From Leishmania infantum JPCM5 (lineage: Eukaryota > Euglenozoa > Kinetoplastea > Trypanosomatida > Trypanosomatidae), in assembly GCF_000002875.2 (NCBI RefSeq), contig NC_009419.2, positions 180,433 to 244,432 on the forward strand: a DNA stretch of 64,000 nucleotides, read 5' to 3'. Positions 9,537-20,271 of this stretch are shown here, in pieces. Under the pieces are notes generated by a model. The model ran no database searches. It was not told where the DNA came from and was given only the letters and a program-made list of their open reading frames with translations. The position numbers and the translations under genes are program-made. Each line of letters starts with the position of its first letter. Position 1 is the first letter of the stretch.

Positions 9537-9860
9537 AGCAGCAGCTCCGCGCCGTCAGCGTCGTCGTCGACTGCGCCGTCGAGGAGCAGATCCGCGCCGA
9601 CTGCGTCCTCGTCGTCTGCGCCGTCAAGAATGAGCTCCTCGCCGTCAGCGTCGTCGTCGTCTGCGTCGTCCAGCATCAGCTCAGCGCCGTCGGCATCGTA
9701 GTCGTCTGCGCGGTCCAGCACCAGCACCACGCCGACCGCGTCTACGCCCTCTGCACCGTGATTCAGCAGCTCTACGCCGGCCGCGTGGTCCATCTCTGCG
9801 TGGTAGAACTCCAAGTCACAGCCGTCAGTTATGTACTGGTCGGCCAGGTGCACCACCATA
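9521..9860. repeat. Decayed edge of the 45-bp array
   Basis: About seven units keep 45-bp spacing but accumulate non-silent changes. The Ser/Ala/Pro frame meets TAA at 9534 and TAG at 9698-9700, then further stops. The + frame reading V-Q-Q-Q-L stays open into the IQ-motif region. The antisense acidic frame (D-G-A-D-D) also stays open and changes least. The unit period fades out before the ATG at 9860. Confidence 0.75.
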
Positions 9861-10117
9861 TGGGAGCACGTTGCATTCAGCGAGCGTGTCGGCGCCACCG
9901 CCGCCTCAGCCGCTACCGTCTTGCAGCTGATCAGCTGGGCCGCTACGCAGCAGCCGGAGGCCGACGCGGTGCCCAGCACCAAGCGGCTACGCAGCTGCAG
10001 CGAATTGCGCGCGGTTGGTTGGCACGGCGTCACTACGCGCAGCTGCGCAAGTACACATGTGAGAGTCCAGCAGCCGCAACTCGCATTCAGCGCTGGATTC
10101 GCGCACTGCAAGCGCGA
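9860..10117 (+). CDS. IQ-motif (calmodulin-binding) protein fragment
   Basis: This open frame encodes three IQ-like motifs in 86 codons: IQRACRRHRR (residues 6-15), LQRIARGWLARR (46-57, a near-ideal IQ motif) and IQRWIRALQAR (76-86). IQ motifs bind calmodulin or EF-hand light chains as amphipathic helices. The frame runs into the assembly gap at 10118, so the 3' part is missing. The ATG at 9860 is the nearest one, but the frame is also open leftwards into the decayed repeats, where I-Q-Q-L-Y near 9761 may be a worn IQ motif, so the start is unresolved. It is not a PPG sequence and its position between two PPG arrays is odd. It may be a chimeric contig end. The protein family beyond the motif is not recognisable. 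Confidence 0.55.
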
Positions 10118-10219
10118 NNNNNNNNNNNNNNNNNNNNNNNNNNNNNNNNNNNNNNNNNNNNNNNNNNNNNNNNNNNNNNNNNNNNNNNNNNNNNNNNNNN
10201 NNNNNNNNNNNNNNNNNNN
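10118..10219. other. Assembly gap (102 N)
   Basis: Placeholder gap. By comparison with the gene starting at 37330, the PPG that follows lacks about 0.7 kb of coding sequence (signal peptide and most of LRR module A) plus its 5' flank. The true gap must therefore be larger than 102 bases. Confidence 0.95.
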
Positions 10220-13200
10220 CTCTGCCCCGGAGTGGAGCAGCATCCCTAACCTTTGCTCTGTCAACGCACGCCACAACCTCCTAACGGGGACACTGCCTCC
10301 AGAGTGGTCTTCCATGCCCAGCATTCGCGAGATTGCAATCGACCACCACATGTTCTGCGGATGCGTTCCAGATACATGGAAGCAAACTAGCGGGCTCACA
10401 ATCGACGCCGATACACCACTACGGGCACCTGACTGCGCCGTCTCCAACAGCTGCGAGAAGCACCCCACCAGCAGCAGCAGCTCCGCGCCGTCGGCGTCTT
10501 CGTCGTCTGCGCCGTCCAGCAGCAGCAGCTCCGCGCCGTCGGCGTCCTCGTCGTCTGCGCCGTCCAGCAGCAGCAGCTCCGCGCCGTCGGCGTCTTCGTC
10601 GTCTGCGCCGTCCAGCAGCAGCAGCTCCGCGCCGTCGGCGTCCTCGTCGTCTGCGCCGTCCAGCAGCAGCAGCTCCGCGCCGTCGGCGTCTTCGTCGTCT
10701 GCGCCGTCCAGCAGCAGCAGCTCTGCGCCGTCGGCGTCTTCGTCGTCTGCGCCGTCCAGCAGCAGCAGCTCCGCGCCGTCGGCGTCCTCGTCGTCTGCGC
10801 CGTCCAGCAGCAGCAGCTCCGCGCCGTCAGCGTCTTCGTCGTCTGCGCCGTCCAGCAGCAGCAGCTCTGCGCCGTCGGCGTCCTCGTCGTCTGCGCCGTC
10901 CAGCAGCAGCAGCTCCGCGCCATCGGCGTCCTCGTCGTCTGCGCCGTCCAGCAGCAGCAGCTCCGCGCCGTCAGCGTCTTCGTCGTCTGCGCCGTCCAGC
11001 AGCAGCAGCTCCGCGCCGTCGGCGTCCTCGTCGTCTGCGCCGTCCAGCAGCAGCAGCTCCGCGCCGTCGGCGTCCTCGTCGTCTGCGCCGTCCAGCAGCA
11101 GCTCCGCGCCGTCAGCGTCCTCGTCGTCTGCGCCGTCCAGCAGCAGCTCCGCGCCGTCGGCGTCCTCGTCGTCTGCGCCGTCCAGCAGCAGCTCCGCGCC
11201 GTCAGCGTCGTCGTCGTCTGCGCCGTCCAGCAGCAGCTCCGCGCCGTCGGCGTCATCGTCGTCTGCGCCGTCCAGCAGCAGCTCCGCGCCGTTAGCGTCG
11301 TCGTCGTCTGCGCCGTCCAGCAGCAGCTCCGCGCCGTCGGCGTCCTCGTCGTCTGCGCCGTCCAGCAGCAGCTCCGCGCCGTTAGCGTCGTCGTCGTCTG
11401 CGCCGTCCAGCAGCAGCTCCGCGCCGTCAGCGTCGTCGTCGTCTGCGCTGTCCAGCAGCAGCTCCGCGCCGTCGGCGTCGTCGTCGTCTGCACCGTCCAG
11501 CAGCAGCTCCGCGCCGTCGGCGTCATCGTCGTCTGCGCCGTCCAGCAGCAGCTCCGCGCCGTCGGCGTCCTCGTCGTCTGCGCCGTCCAGCAGCAGCTCC
11601 GCACCGTCGGCGTCCTCGTCGTCTGCGCCGTCCAGCAGCAGCTCCGCGCCGTCGGCGTCGTCGTCGTCTGCGCCGTCCAGCAGCAGCTCCGCGCCGTCGG
11701 CGTCGTCGTCGTCTGCGCCGTCCAGCAGCAGCTCCGCGCCGTCAGCGTCGTCGTCGTCTGCACCGTCCAGCAGCAGCTCCGCGCCGTCGGCGTCCTCGTC
11801 GTCTGCGCCGTCCAGCAGCAGCTCCGCGCCGTCGGCGTCCTCGTCGTCTGCACCGTCCAGCAGCAGCTCCGCGCCGTCAGCGTCCTCGTCGTCTGCGCCG
11901 TCCAGCAGCAGCTCCGCGCCGTCGGCGTCCTCGTCGTCTGCGCCGTCCAGCAGCAGCTCCGCGCCGTCGGCGTCGTCGTCGTCTGCGCCGTCCAGCAGCA
12001 GCTCCGCACCGTCGGCGTCGTCGTCGTCTGCGCCGTCCAGCAGCAGCTCCGCGCCGTCGGCGTCCTCGTCGTCTGCGCCGTCCAGCAGCAGCTCCACACC
12101 GTCGGCGTCCTCGTCGTCTGCGCCGTCCAGCAGCAGCTCCGCGCCGTCAGCGTCGTCGTCGTCTGCGCCGTCCAGCAGCAGCTCCGCGCCGTCAGCGTCC
12201 TCGTCGTCTGCGCCGTCCAGCATCAGCTCCGCGCCATCAGCGTCCTCGTCGTCTGCACCGTCCAGCAGCAGCTCCGCGCCGTCGGCGTCCTCGTCGTCTG
12301 CGCCGTCCAGCAGCAGCTCCGCGCCGTCGGCGTCGTCGTCGTCTGCGCCGTCCAGCAGCAGCTCCGCGCCGTCGGCGTCGTCGTCGTCTGCACCGTCCAG
12401 CAGCAGCTCCGCGCCGTCAGCGTCCTCGTCGTCTGCGCCGTCCAGCAGCAGCTCCGCGCCGTCGGCGTCCTCGTCGTCTGCGCCGTCCAGCAGCAGCTCC
12501 GCGCCGTCAGCGTCCTCGTCGTCTGCGCCGTCCAGCAGCAGCTCCGCGCCGTCGGCGTCCTCGTCGTCTGCGCCGTCCAGCAGCAGCTCCGCGCCGTCGG
12601 CGTCGTCGTCGTCTGCGCCGTCCAGCAGCAGCTCCGCGCCGTCGGCGTCCTCGTCGTCTGCGCCGTCCAGCAGCAGCTCCGCGCCGTCGGCGTCCTCGTC
12701 GTCTGCGCCGTCCAGCAGCAGCTCCGCGCCGTCGGCGTCCTCGTCGTCTGCGCCGTCCAGCAGCAGCTCCGCGCCGTCGGCGTCCTCGTCGTCTGCGCCG
12801 TCCAGCAGCAGCTCCGCGCCGTCAGCGTCCTCGTCGTCTGCGCCGTCCAGCAGCAGCTCCGCGCCGTCGGCGTCGTCGTCGTCTGCGCCGTCCAGCAGCA
12901 GCTCCGCGCCGTCAGCGTCCTCGTCGTCTGCGCCGTCCAGCAGCAGCTCCGCGCCGTCGGCGTCCTCGTCGTCTGCGCCGTCCAGCAGCAGCTCCGCACC
13001 GTCGGCGTCCTCGTCGTCTGCGCCGTCCAGCAGCAGCTCCGCGCCGTCGGCGTCGTCGTCGTCTGCGCCGTCCAGCAGCAGCTCCGCGCCGTCGGCGTCC
13101 TCGTCGTCTGCACCGTCCAGCAGCAGCTCCGCGCCGTCGGCGTCCTCGTCGTCTGCGCCGTCCAGCAGCAGCTCCGCGCCGTCGGCGTCCTCGTCGTCTG

Positions 13201-16200
13201 CGCCGTCCAGCAGCAGCTCCGCGCCGTCGGCGTCCTCGTCGTCTGCGCCGTCCAGCAGCAGCTCCGCGCCGTCGGCGTCCTCGTCGTCTGCGCCGTCCAG
13301 CAGCAGCTCCGCGCCGTCAGCGTCCTCGTCGTCTGCGCCGTCCAGCAGCAGCTCCGCGCCGTCGGCGTCCTCGTCGTCTGCGCCGTCCAGCAGCAGCTCC
13401 GCGCCGTCAGCGTCGTCGTCGTCTGCGCCGTCCAGCAGCAGCTCCGCGCCGTCGGCGTCGTCGTCGTCTGCGCCGTCCAGCAGCAGCTCCGCGCCGTCAG
13501 CGTCCTCGTCGTCTGCGCCGTCCAGCAGCAGCTCCGCGCCGTCGGCGTCGTCGTCGTCTGCGCCGTCCAGCAGCAGCTCCGCGCCGTCGGCGTCCTCGTC
13601 GTCTGCGCCGTCCAGCAGCAGCTCCGCGCCGTCGGCGTCCTCGTCGTCTGCGCCGTCCAGCAGCAGCTCCGCGCCGTCGGCGTCGTCGTCGTCTGCGCCG
13701 TCCAGCAGCAGCTCCGCGCCGTCGGCGTCGTCGTCGTCTGCGCCGTCCAGCAGCAGCTCCGCGCCGTCGGCGTCGTCGTCGTCTGCGCCGTCCAGCAGCA
13801 GCTCCGCGCCGTCGGCGTCCTCGTCGTCTGCGCCGTCCAGCAGCAGCTCCGCGCCGTCGGCGTCGTCGTCGTCTGCGCCGTCCAGCAGCAGCTCCGCGCC
13901 GTCGGCGTCCTCGTCGTCTGCGCCGTCCAGCAGCAGCTCCGCGCCGTCGGCGTCCTCGTCGTCTGCGCCGTCCAGCAGCAGCTCCGCGCCGTCGGCGTCG
14001 TCGTCGTCTGCGCCGTCCAGCAGCAGCTCCGCGCCGTCGGCGTCCTCGTCGTCTGCGCCGTCCAGCAGCAGCTCCGCGCCGTCGGCGTCCTCGTCGTCTG
14101 CGCCGTCCAGCAGCAGCTCCGCGCCGTCGGCGTCGTCGTCGTCTGCGCCGTCCAGCAGCAGCTCCGCGCCGTCGGCGTCCTCGTCGTCTGCGCCGTCCAG
14201 CAGCAGCTCCGCGCCGTCGGCGTCGTCGTCGTCTGCGCCGTCCAGCAGCAGCTCCGCGCCGTCGGCGTCGTCGTCGTCTGCGCCGTCCAGCAGCAGCTCC
14301 GCGCCGTCGGCGTCGTCGTCGTCTGCGCCGTCCAGCAGCAGCTCCGCGCCGTCGGCGTCGTCGTCGTCTGCGCCGTCCAGCAGCAGCTCCGCGCCGTCGG
14401 CGTCGTCGTCGTCTGCGCCGTCCAGCAGCAGCTCCGCGCCGTCGGCGTCCTCGTCGTCTGCGCCGTCCAGCAGCAGCTCCGCGCCGTCGGCGTCCTCGTC
14501 GTCTGCGCCGTCCAGCAGCAGCTCCGCGCCGTCGGCGTCGTCGTCGTCTGCGCCGTCCAGCAGCAGCTCCGCGCCGTCGGCGTCCTCGTCGTCTGCGCCG
14601 TCCAGCAGCAGCTCCGCGCCGTCGGCGTCGTCGTCGTCTGCGCCGTCCAGCAGCAGCTCCGCGCCGTCGGCGTCCTCGTCGTCTGCGCCGTCCAGCAGCA
14701 GCTCCGCGCCGTCGGCGTCGTCGTCGTCTGCGCCGTCCAGCAGCAGCTCCGCGCCGTCGGCGTCGTCGTCGTCTGCGCCGTCCAGCAGCAGCTCCGCGCC
14801 GTCGGCGTCCTCGTCGTCTGCGCCGTCCAGCAGCAGCTCCGCGCCGTCGGCGTCGTCGTCGTCTGCGCCGTCCAGCAGCAGCTCCGCGCCGTCAGCGTCC
14901 TCGTCGTCTGCGCCGTCCAGCAGCAGCTCCGCGCCGTCGGCGTCGTCGTCGTCTGCGCCGTCCAGCAGCAGCTCCGCGCCGTCGGCGTCGTCGTCGTCTG
15001 CGCCGTCCAGCAGCAGCTCCGCGCCGTCGGCGTCCTCGTCGTCTGCGCCGTCCAGCAGCAGCTCCGCGCCGTCGTCGTCCTCGTCGTCTGCGCCGTCCAG
15101 CAGCAGCTCCGCGCCGTCGGCGTCGTCGTCGTCTGCGCCGTCCAGCAGCAGCTCCGCGCCGTCGGCGTCCTCGTCGTCTGCGCCGTCCAGCAGCAGCTCC
15201 GCGCCGTCGGCGTCGTCGTCGTCTGCGCCGTCCAGCAGCAGCTCCGCGCCGTCGGCGTCCTCGTCGTCTGCGCCGTCCAGCAGCAGCTCCGCGCCGTCGG
15301 CGTCCTCGTCGTCTGCGCCGTCCAGCAGCAGCTCCGCGCCGTCGGCGTCCTCGTCGTCTGCACCGTCCAGCAGCAGCTCCGCGCCGTCGGCGTCCTCGTC
15401 GTCTGCACCGTCCAGCAGCAGCTCCGCGCCGTCGGCGTCGTCGTCGTCTGCACCGTCCAGCAGCAGCTCCGCGCCGTCGGCGTCCTCGTCGTCTGCGCCG
15501 TCCAGCAGCAGCTCCGCGCCGTCGGCGTCGTCGTCGTCTGCGCCGTCCAGCAGCAGCTCCGCGCCGTCGGCGTCCTCGTCGTCTGCGCCGTCCAGCAGCA
15601 GCTCCGCGCCGTCGGCGTCGTCGTCGTCTGCGCCGTCCAGCAGCAGCTCCGCGCCGTCGGCGTCGTCGTCGTCTGCGCCGTCCAGCAGCAGCTCCGCGCC
15701 GTTAGCGTCGTCGTCGTCTGCGCCGTCCAGCAGCAGCTCCGCGCCGTCAGCGTCGTCGTCGTCTGCGCCGTCCAGCAGCAGCTCCGCGCCGTCAGCGTCG
15801 TCGTCGTCTGCGCCGTCCAGCAGCAGCTCCGCGCCGTTAGCGTCGTCGTCGTCTGCGCCGTCCAGCAGCAGCTCCGCGCCGTCAGCGTCGTCGTCGTCTG
15901 CGCCGTCCAGCAGCAGCTCCGCGCCGTCAGCGTCGTCGTCGTCTGCACCGTCCAGCAGCAGCTCCGCGCCGTCGGCGTCCTCGTCGTCTGCGCCGTCCAG
16001 CAGCAGCTCCGCGCCGTCGGCGTCGTCGTCGTCTGCGCCGTCCAGCAGCAGCTCCGCGCCGTCGGCGTCCTCGTCGTCTGCGCCGTCCAGCAGCAGCTCC
16101 GCGCCGTCGGCGTCGTCGTCGTCTGCGCCGTCCAGCAGCAGCTCCGCGCCGTCAGCGTCCTCGTCGTCTGCACCGTCCAGCAGCAGCTCCGCGCCGTCGG

Positions 16201-19200
16201 CGTCCTCGTCGTCTGCGCCGTCCAGCAGCAGCTCCGCGCCGTCGGCGTCATCGTCGTCTGCGCCGTCCAGCAGCAGCTCCGCGCCGTCGGCGTCGTCGTC
16301 GTCTGCACCGTCCAGCAGCAGCTCCGCGCCGTCAGCGTCCTCGTCGTCTGCGCCGTCCAGCAGCAGCTCCGCGCCGTTAGCGTCGTCGTCGTCTGCGCCG
16401 TCCAGCAGCAGCTCCGCGCCGTCGGCGTCGTCGTCGTCTGCGCCGTCCAGCAGCAGCTCCGCGCCGTCGGCGTCCTCGTCGTCTGCGCCGTCCAGCAGCA
16501 GCTCCGCGCCGTCGGCGTCCTCGTCGTCTGCGCCGTCCAGCAGCAGCTCCGCGCCGTCGGCGTCCTCGTCGTCTGCGCCGTCCAGCAGCAGCTCCGCGCC
16601 GTCAGCGTCCTCGTCGTCTGCGCCGTCCAGCAGCAGCTCCGCGCCGTCAGCGTCCTCGTCGTCTGCACCGTCCAGCAGCAGCTCCGCGCCATCTGCGTCG
16701 TCTGCACCGTCCAGCAGCAGCTCCGCGCCGTCGGCGTCGTCGTCGTCTGCGCCGTCCAGCAGCAGCTCCGCGCCGTCGGCGTCCTCGTCGTCTGCGCCGT
16801 CCAGCAGCAGCTCCGCGCCGTCGGCGTCGTCGTCGTCTGCGCCGTCCAGCAGCAGCTCCGCGCCGTCGGCGTCGTCGTCGTCTGCGCCGTCCAGCAGCAG
16901 CTCCGCGCCGTCGGCGTCCTCGTCGTCTGCGCCGTCCAGCAGCAGCTCCGCGCCGTCGGCGTCGTCGTCGTCTGCGCCGTCCAGCAGCAGCTCTGCGCCG
17001 TCCAGCAGCAGCTCCGCGCCATCGCCGTCGTCGTCGTCTGCGCCGTCCAGCAGCAGCTCCGCGCCGTCGGCGTCGTCGTCGTCTGCGCCGTCCAGCAGCA
17101 GCTCTGCGCCGTCGGCGTCGTCGTCGTCTGCGCCGTCCAGCAGCAGCTCCGCGCCGTCGGCGTCGTCGTCGTCTGCGCCGTCCAGCAGCAGCTCTGCGCC
17201 GTCGGCGTCGTCGTCGTCTGCGCCGTCCAGCAGCAGCTCTGCGCCGTCGGCGTCGTCGTCGTCTGCGCCGTCCAGCAGCAGCTCCGCGCCGTCGGCGTCG
17301 TCGTCGTCTGCGCCGTCCAGCAGCAGCTCCGCGCCGTCGGCGTCCTCGTCGTCTGCGCCGTCCAGCAGCAGCTCCGCGCCGTCGGCGTCGTCGTCGTCTG
17401 CGCCGTCCAGCAGCAGCTCCGCGCCGTCGGCGTCCTCGTCGTCTGCGCCGTCCAGCAGCAGCTCCGCGCCGTCGGCGTCGTCTGCGCCGTCCAGCAGCAG
17501 CTCTGCGCCGTCGGCGTCCTCGTCGTCTGCGCCGTCCAGCAGCAGCTCCGCGCCGTCGGCGTCGTCGTCGTCTGCGCCGTCCAGCAGCAGCTCTGCGCCG
17601 TCGGCGTCGTCGTCGTCTGCGCCGTCCAGCAGCAGCTCCGCGCCGTCGGCGTCGTCGTCGTCTGCGCCGTCCAGCAGCAGCTCCGCGCCGTCGCCGTCGT
17701 CGTCGTCTGCGCCGTCCAGCAGCAGCTCCGCGCCGTCGGCGTCCTCGTCGTCTGCGCCGTCCAGCAGCAGCTCTGCGCCGTCGGCGTCCTCGTCGTCTGC
17801 GCCGTCCAGCAGCAGCTCCGCGCCGTCGTCGTCCTCGTCGTCTGCGCCGTCCAGCAGCAGCTCCGCGCCGTCGGCGTCCTCGTCGTCTGCGCCGTCCAGC
17901 AGCAGCTCCGCGCCGTCGGCGTCGTCGTCGTCTGCGCCGTCCAGCAGCAGCTCCGCGCCGTCGGCGTCCTCGTCGTCTGCGCCGTCCAGCAGCAGCTCCG
18001 CGCCGTCGTCGTCGTCTGCGCCGTCCAGCAGCAGCTCCGCGCCGTCGGCGTCCTCGTCGTCTGCGCCGTCCAGCAGCAGCTCCGCGCCGTCGGCGTCGTC
18101 GTCGTCTGCGCCGTCCAGCAGCAGCTCTGCGCCGTCGGCGTCGTCGTCGTCTGCGCCGTCCAGCAGCAGCTCCGCGCCGTCGGCGTCGTCGTCGTCTGCG
18201 CCGTCCAGCAGCAGCTCCGCGCCGTCGCCGTCGTCGTCGTCTGCGCCGTCCAGCAGCAGCTCCGCGCCGTCGGCGTCCTCGTCGTCTGCGCCGTCCAGCA
18301 GCAGCTCCGCGCCGTCGGCGTCGTCGTCGTCTGCGCCGTCCAGCAGCAGCTCCGCGCCGTCGGCGTCGTCGTCGTCTGCGCCGTCCAGCAGCAGCTCCGC
18401 GCCGTCGGCGTCGTCGTCGTCTGCGCCGTCCAGCAGCAGCTCCGCGCCGTCGGCGTCGTCGTCGTCTGCGCCGTCCAGCAGCAGCTCCGCGCCGTCGGCG
18501 TCCTCGTCGTCTGCGCCGTCCAGCAGCAGCTCTGCGCCGTCGGCGTCCTCGTCGTCTGCGCCGTCCAGCAGCAGCTCCGCGCCGTCGGCGTCGTCGTCGT
18601 CTGCGCCGTCCAGCAGCAGCTCCGCGCCGTCGGCGTCCTCGTCGTCTGCGCCGTCCAGCAGCAGCTCCGCGCCGTCGGCGTCCTCGTCGTCTGCGCCGTC
18701 CAGCAGCAGCTCTGCGCCGTCGGCGTCGTCGTCGTCTGCGCCGTCCAGCAGCTCTTCCGTGTCGCTCAGTGACAGTGGAGGTTGCTTCAGCGATGTTCCT
18801 TATTACACGCCAGTGCAGGTGGCGCATAGCATGCGCTTTCTCTCTGGGTTTTCCGAGGTGTCCGCGGATGCAAGTTCCAGTTGGAAGTGTCCGAACTTCT
18901 GCTCATGGGCGGGGGTAACGTGCACACCGGAAGGATTTTTTCTCGATCTAGCGGGTGTGGTCAAGTCGGGCTGGCTACCGATGGTTCCCGGTGACTGCGA
19001 CGGCTTGGAAGTCCCTGTTTTGAGTATCAGCGCGGGTGGTGCGGAGGGAGGCGTGACTTTGAATGACTCTTTGCCGCCGTCGTGGGGTCGGCTGCTGTCT
19101 CTTGTTGAGCTGGATTTCTCGTACACGGGCGTCAGCGGTGCGGCACCGTCGGACTGGTCGGCCTTGGTGAACCTGAAGAAGCTGAATCTGGGCCACAATA

Positions 19201-19439
19201 AGTTGAGTGGTGAATTCCCGGCGGAGTGGAGCGGCATGGTGGCCATAGAGGAGCTGTATCTGAACGACAACAAATTCAGTGGCAGGTTGCCCTTCGAATG
19301 GTTTAAGATGGAGAGCCTCAAAATCCTCGATCTCTCCAACAACGAATTGGGCGGCTCCCTTCCCAGCTTCATCGTTTCACTCTCGCGCTCACACGACGTC
19401 GCAGCGCTGCGCGAGCGGCTGTTGGCGGTGAGGAAGTAA
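10220..19439 (+). CDS. PPG: Proteophosphoglycan, secreted type, start missing in gap
   Basis: PPGs carry dense phosphoglycan chains on serines and are secreted or displayed by Leishmania promastigotes. This partial gene opens with the end of LRR module A (GTLPPEW repeat, then FCGCVP and a short Cys-containing tail ending near 10469). About 184 Ser/Ala/Pro units follow (10470-18758), then a C-terminal LRR module. That module has an N-cap of the type W-x-C-x-x-F-C-x-W-x-G-V-x-C and LRRs such as LNLGHNKLSGEFPAEW and LYLNDNKFSGRLP. It stops with TAA at 19437-19439. The end (LRERLLAVRK) is charged, with no hydrophobic GPI signal, so I infer secretion. The frame is continuous throughout. The first units (10470-11096) carry an extra AGC. 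The C-terminus and downstream DNA are almost identical to those of the 24454-34821 gene. Confidence 0.88.
10470..18758 (+). repeat. 45/48-bp Ser/Ala/Pro array of the 10220-19439 gene
   Basis: There are about 184 units. The first dozen or so alternate AGC x4 (48-bp) units with TCTTCG/TCCTCG variants. From about 11096 onward units are 45 bp. TTA (Ser to Leu) appears near 11291, 11381, 15701, 15836 and 16376. A 6-bp-shorter unit lies near 16688, and half-unit blocks near 16985-17030. Confidence 0.96.
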
Positions 19440-20271
19440 CGGAACGAATCGGACAGTTTCGAAGTTTTTTTTGTGTGTGCATTACGTGGCGTGAGCGGAT
19501 GTTTGAGCGTGTGTGTTGTTGCTCTTACGAGCGAGACTCGTTGTCGGTGTGAGACGCCCATTCTGTGCTTGTCTGTTGTCACGTTGCATTGGCTAGAGCG
19601 TGCGGCAAACCGCGCACCACACGCACGATACCTGCTCCCCGCGCCCCCTTACCTTCTGCCACTTATCTTTCCTTCTCGCTGGGCCGTTCGCATATGTGCG
19701 TGCCCCTCTTCCTTGTTTGTTTTGAACGACCAGCGTGCCGACCCTGGTGGGTGTTGCTACGCTTCTCGCACCCCGTTTCTCACATGCCGCTGCTGCTGCT
19801 CTCTCTCTCTCTGCGCCTGCTCGCTGGCCACATGGATTGTCACGGCGCCGCGTGATTGCATTGGGGGCTGCGCAACACATTGGGAAGGGTGTACCTGCGC
19901 GCAGAGGTGGCGCACACCTCACGGTGAGGCGACACAGTCTTCTCGTTTTTTCTTTTACTCATTGAGTGCTCTCAGCACGTTCATTTTGCAAGTTGGACTG
20001 ACTGGCTGCACCGATGGCTGGGCGCCTGAGAGCTTCCGCTCTTGTGGGCGCACTTGGTGTCCACCTCCTCGCCTGTAGTCGCGTCTGTGTCCATCTGTGC
20101 ATCTCCCTCATTTTATTTCTCGTTTTCGGCTTCACCGTCTCTCTCGGGCTGATCCTCTCTTCTGTCCGGCATCTCACTTGCCCTCCAATGCATGCCGCGC
20201 GTGTATGCGTACCTGTGCCCATGTCTCTCTGTCTCCATCTCTCTGCACGTGGCGTTGCTGGTCGAGGGAGT
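18741..20271 (+). repeat. Duplicated gene end plus downstream DNA, copy 1
   Basis: This segment matches 34123-35651 almost base for base. I saw only four differences: A19066/G34448 (Asp to Gly), G19698/C35080, a 2-bp CT deletion in copy 2 near 35180, and T/C near 20262/35642. It covers the C-terminal LRR module, the stop codon and about 830 bp downstream, indicating a recent duplication or gene conversion. Confidence 0.93.

Noticed and set aside
2059..12223. Very long minus-strand ORFs (Thr/Ala/Cys-rich, Asp/Gly/Ala/Leu-rich, Arg-rich)
   Set aside because: They are antisense readings of the six-frame-open 45-bp unit. Intact paralogues show the + Ser/Ala/Pro frame joins LRR modules and proper stops. 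The only place I keep an open mind is the decayed zone at 9521-9860.
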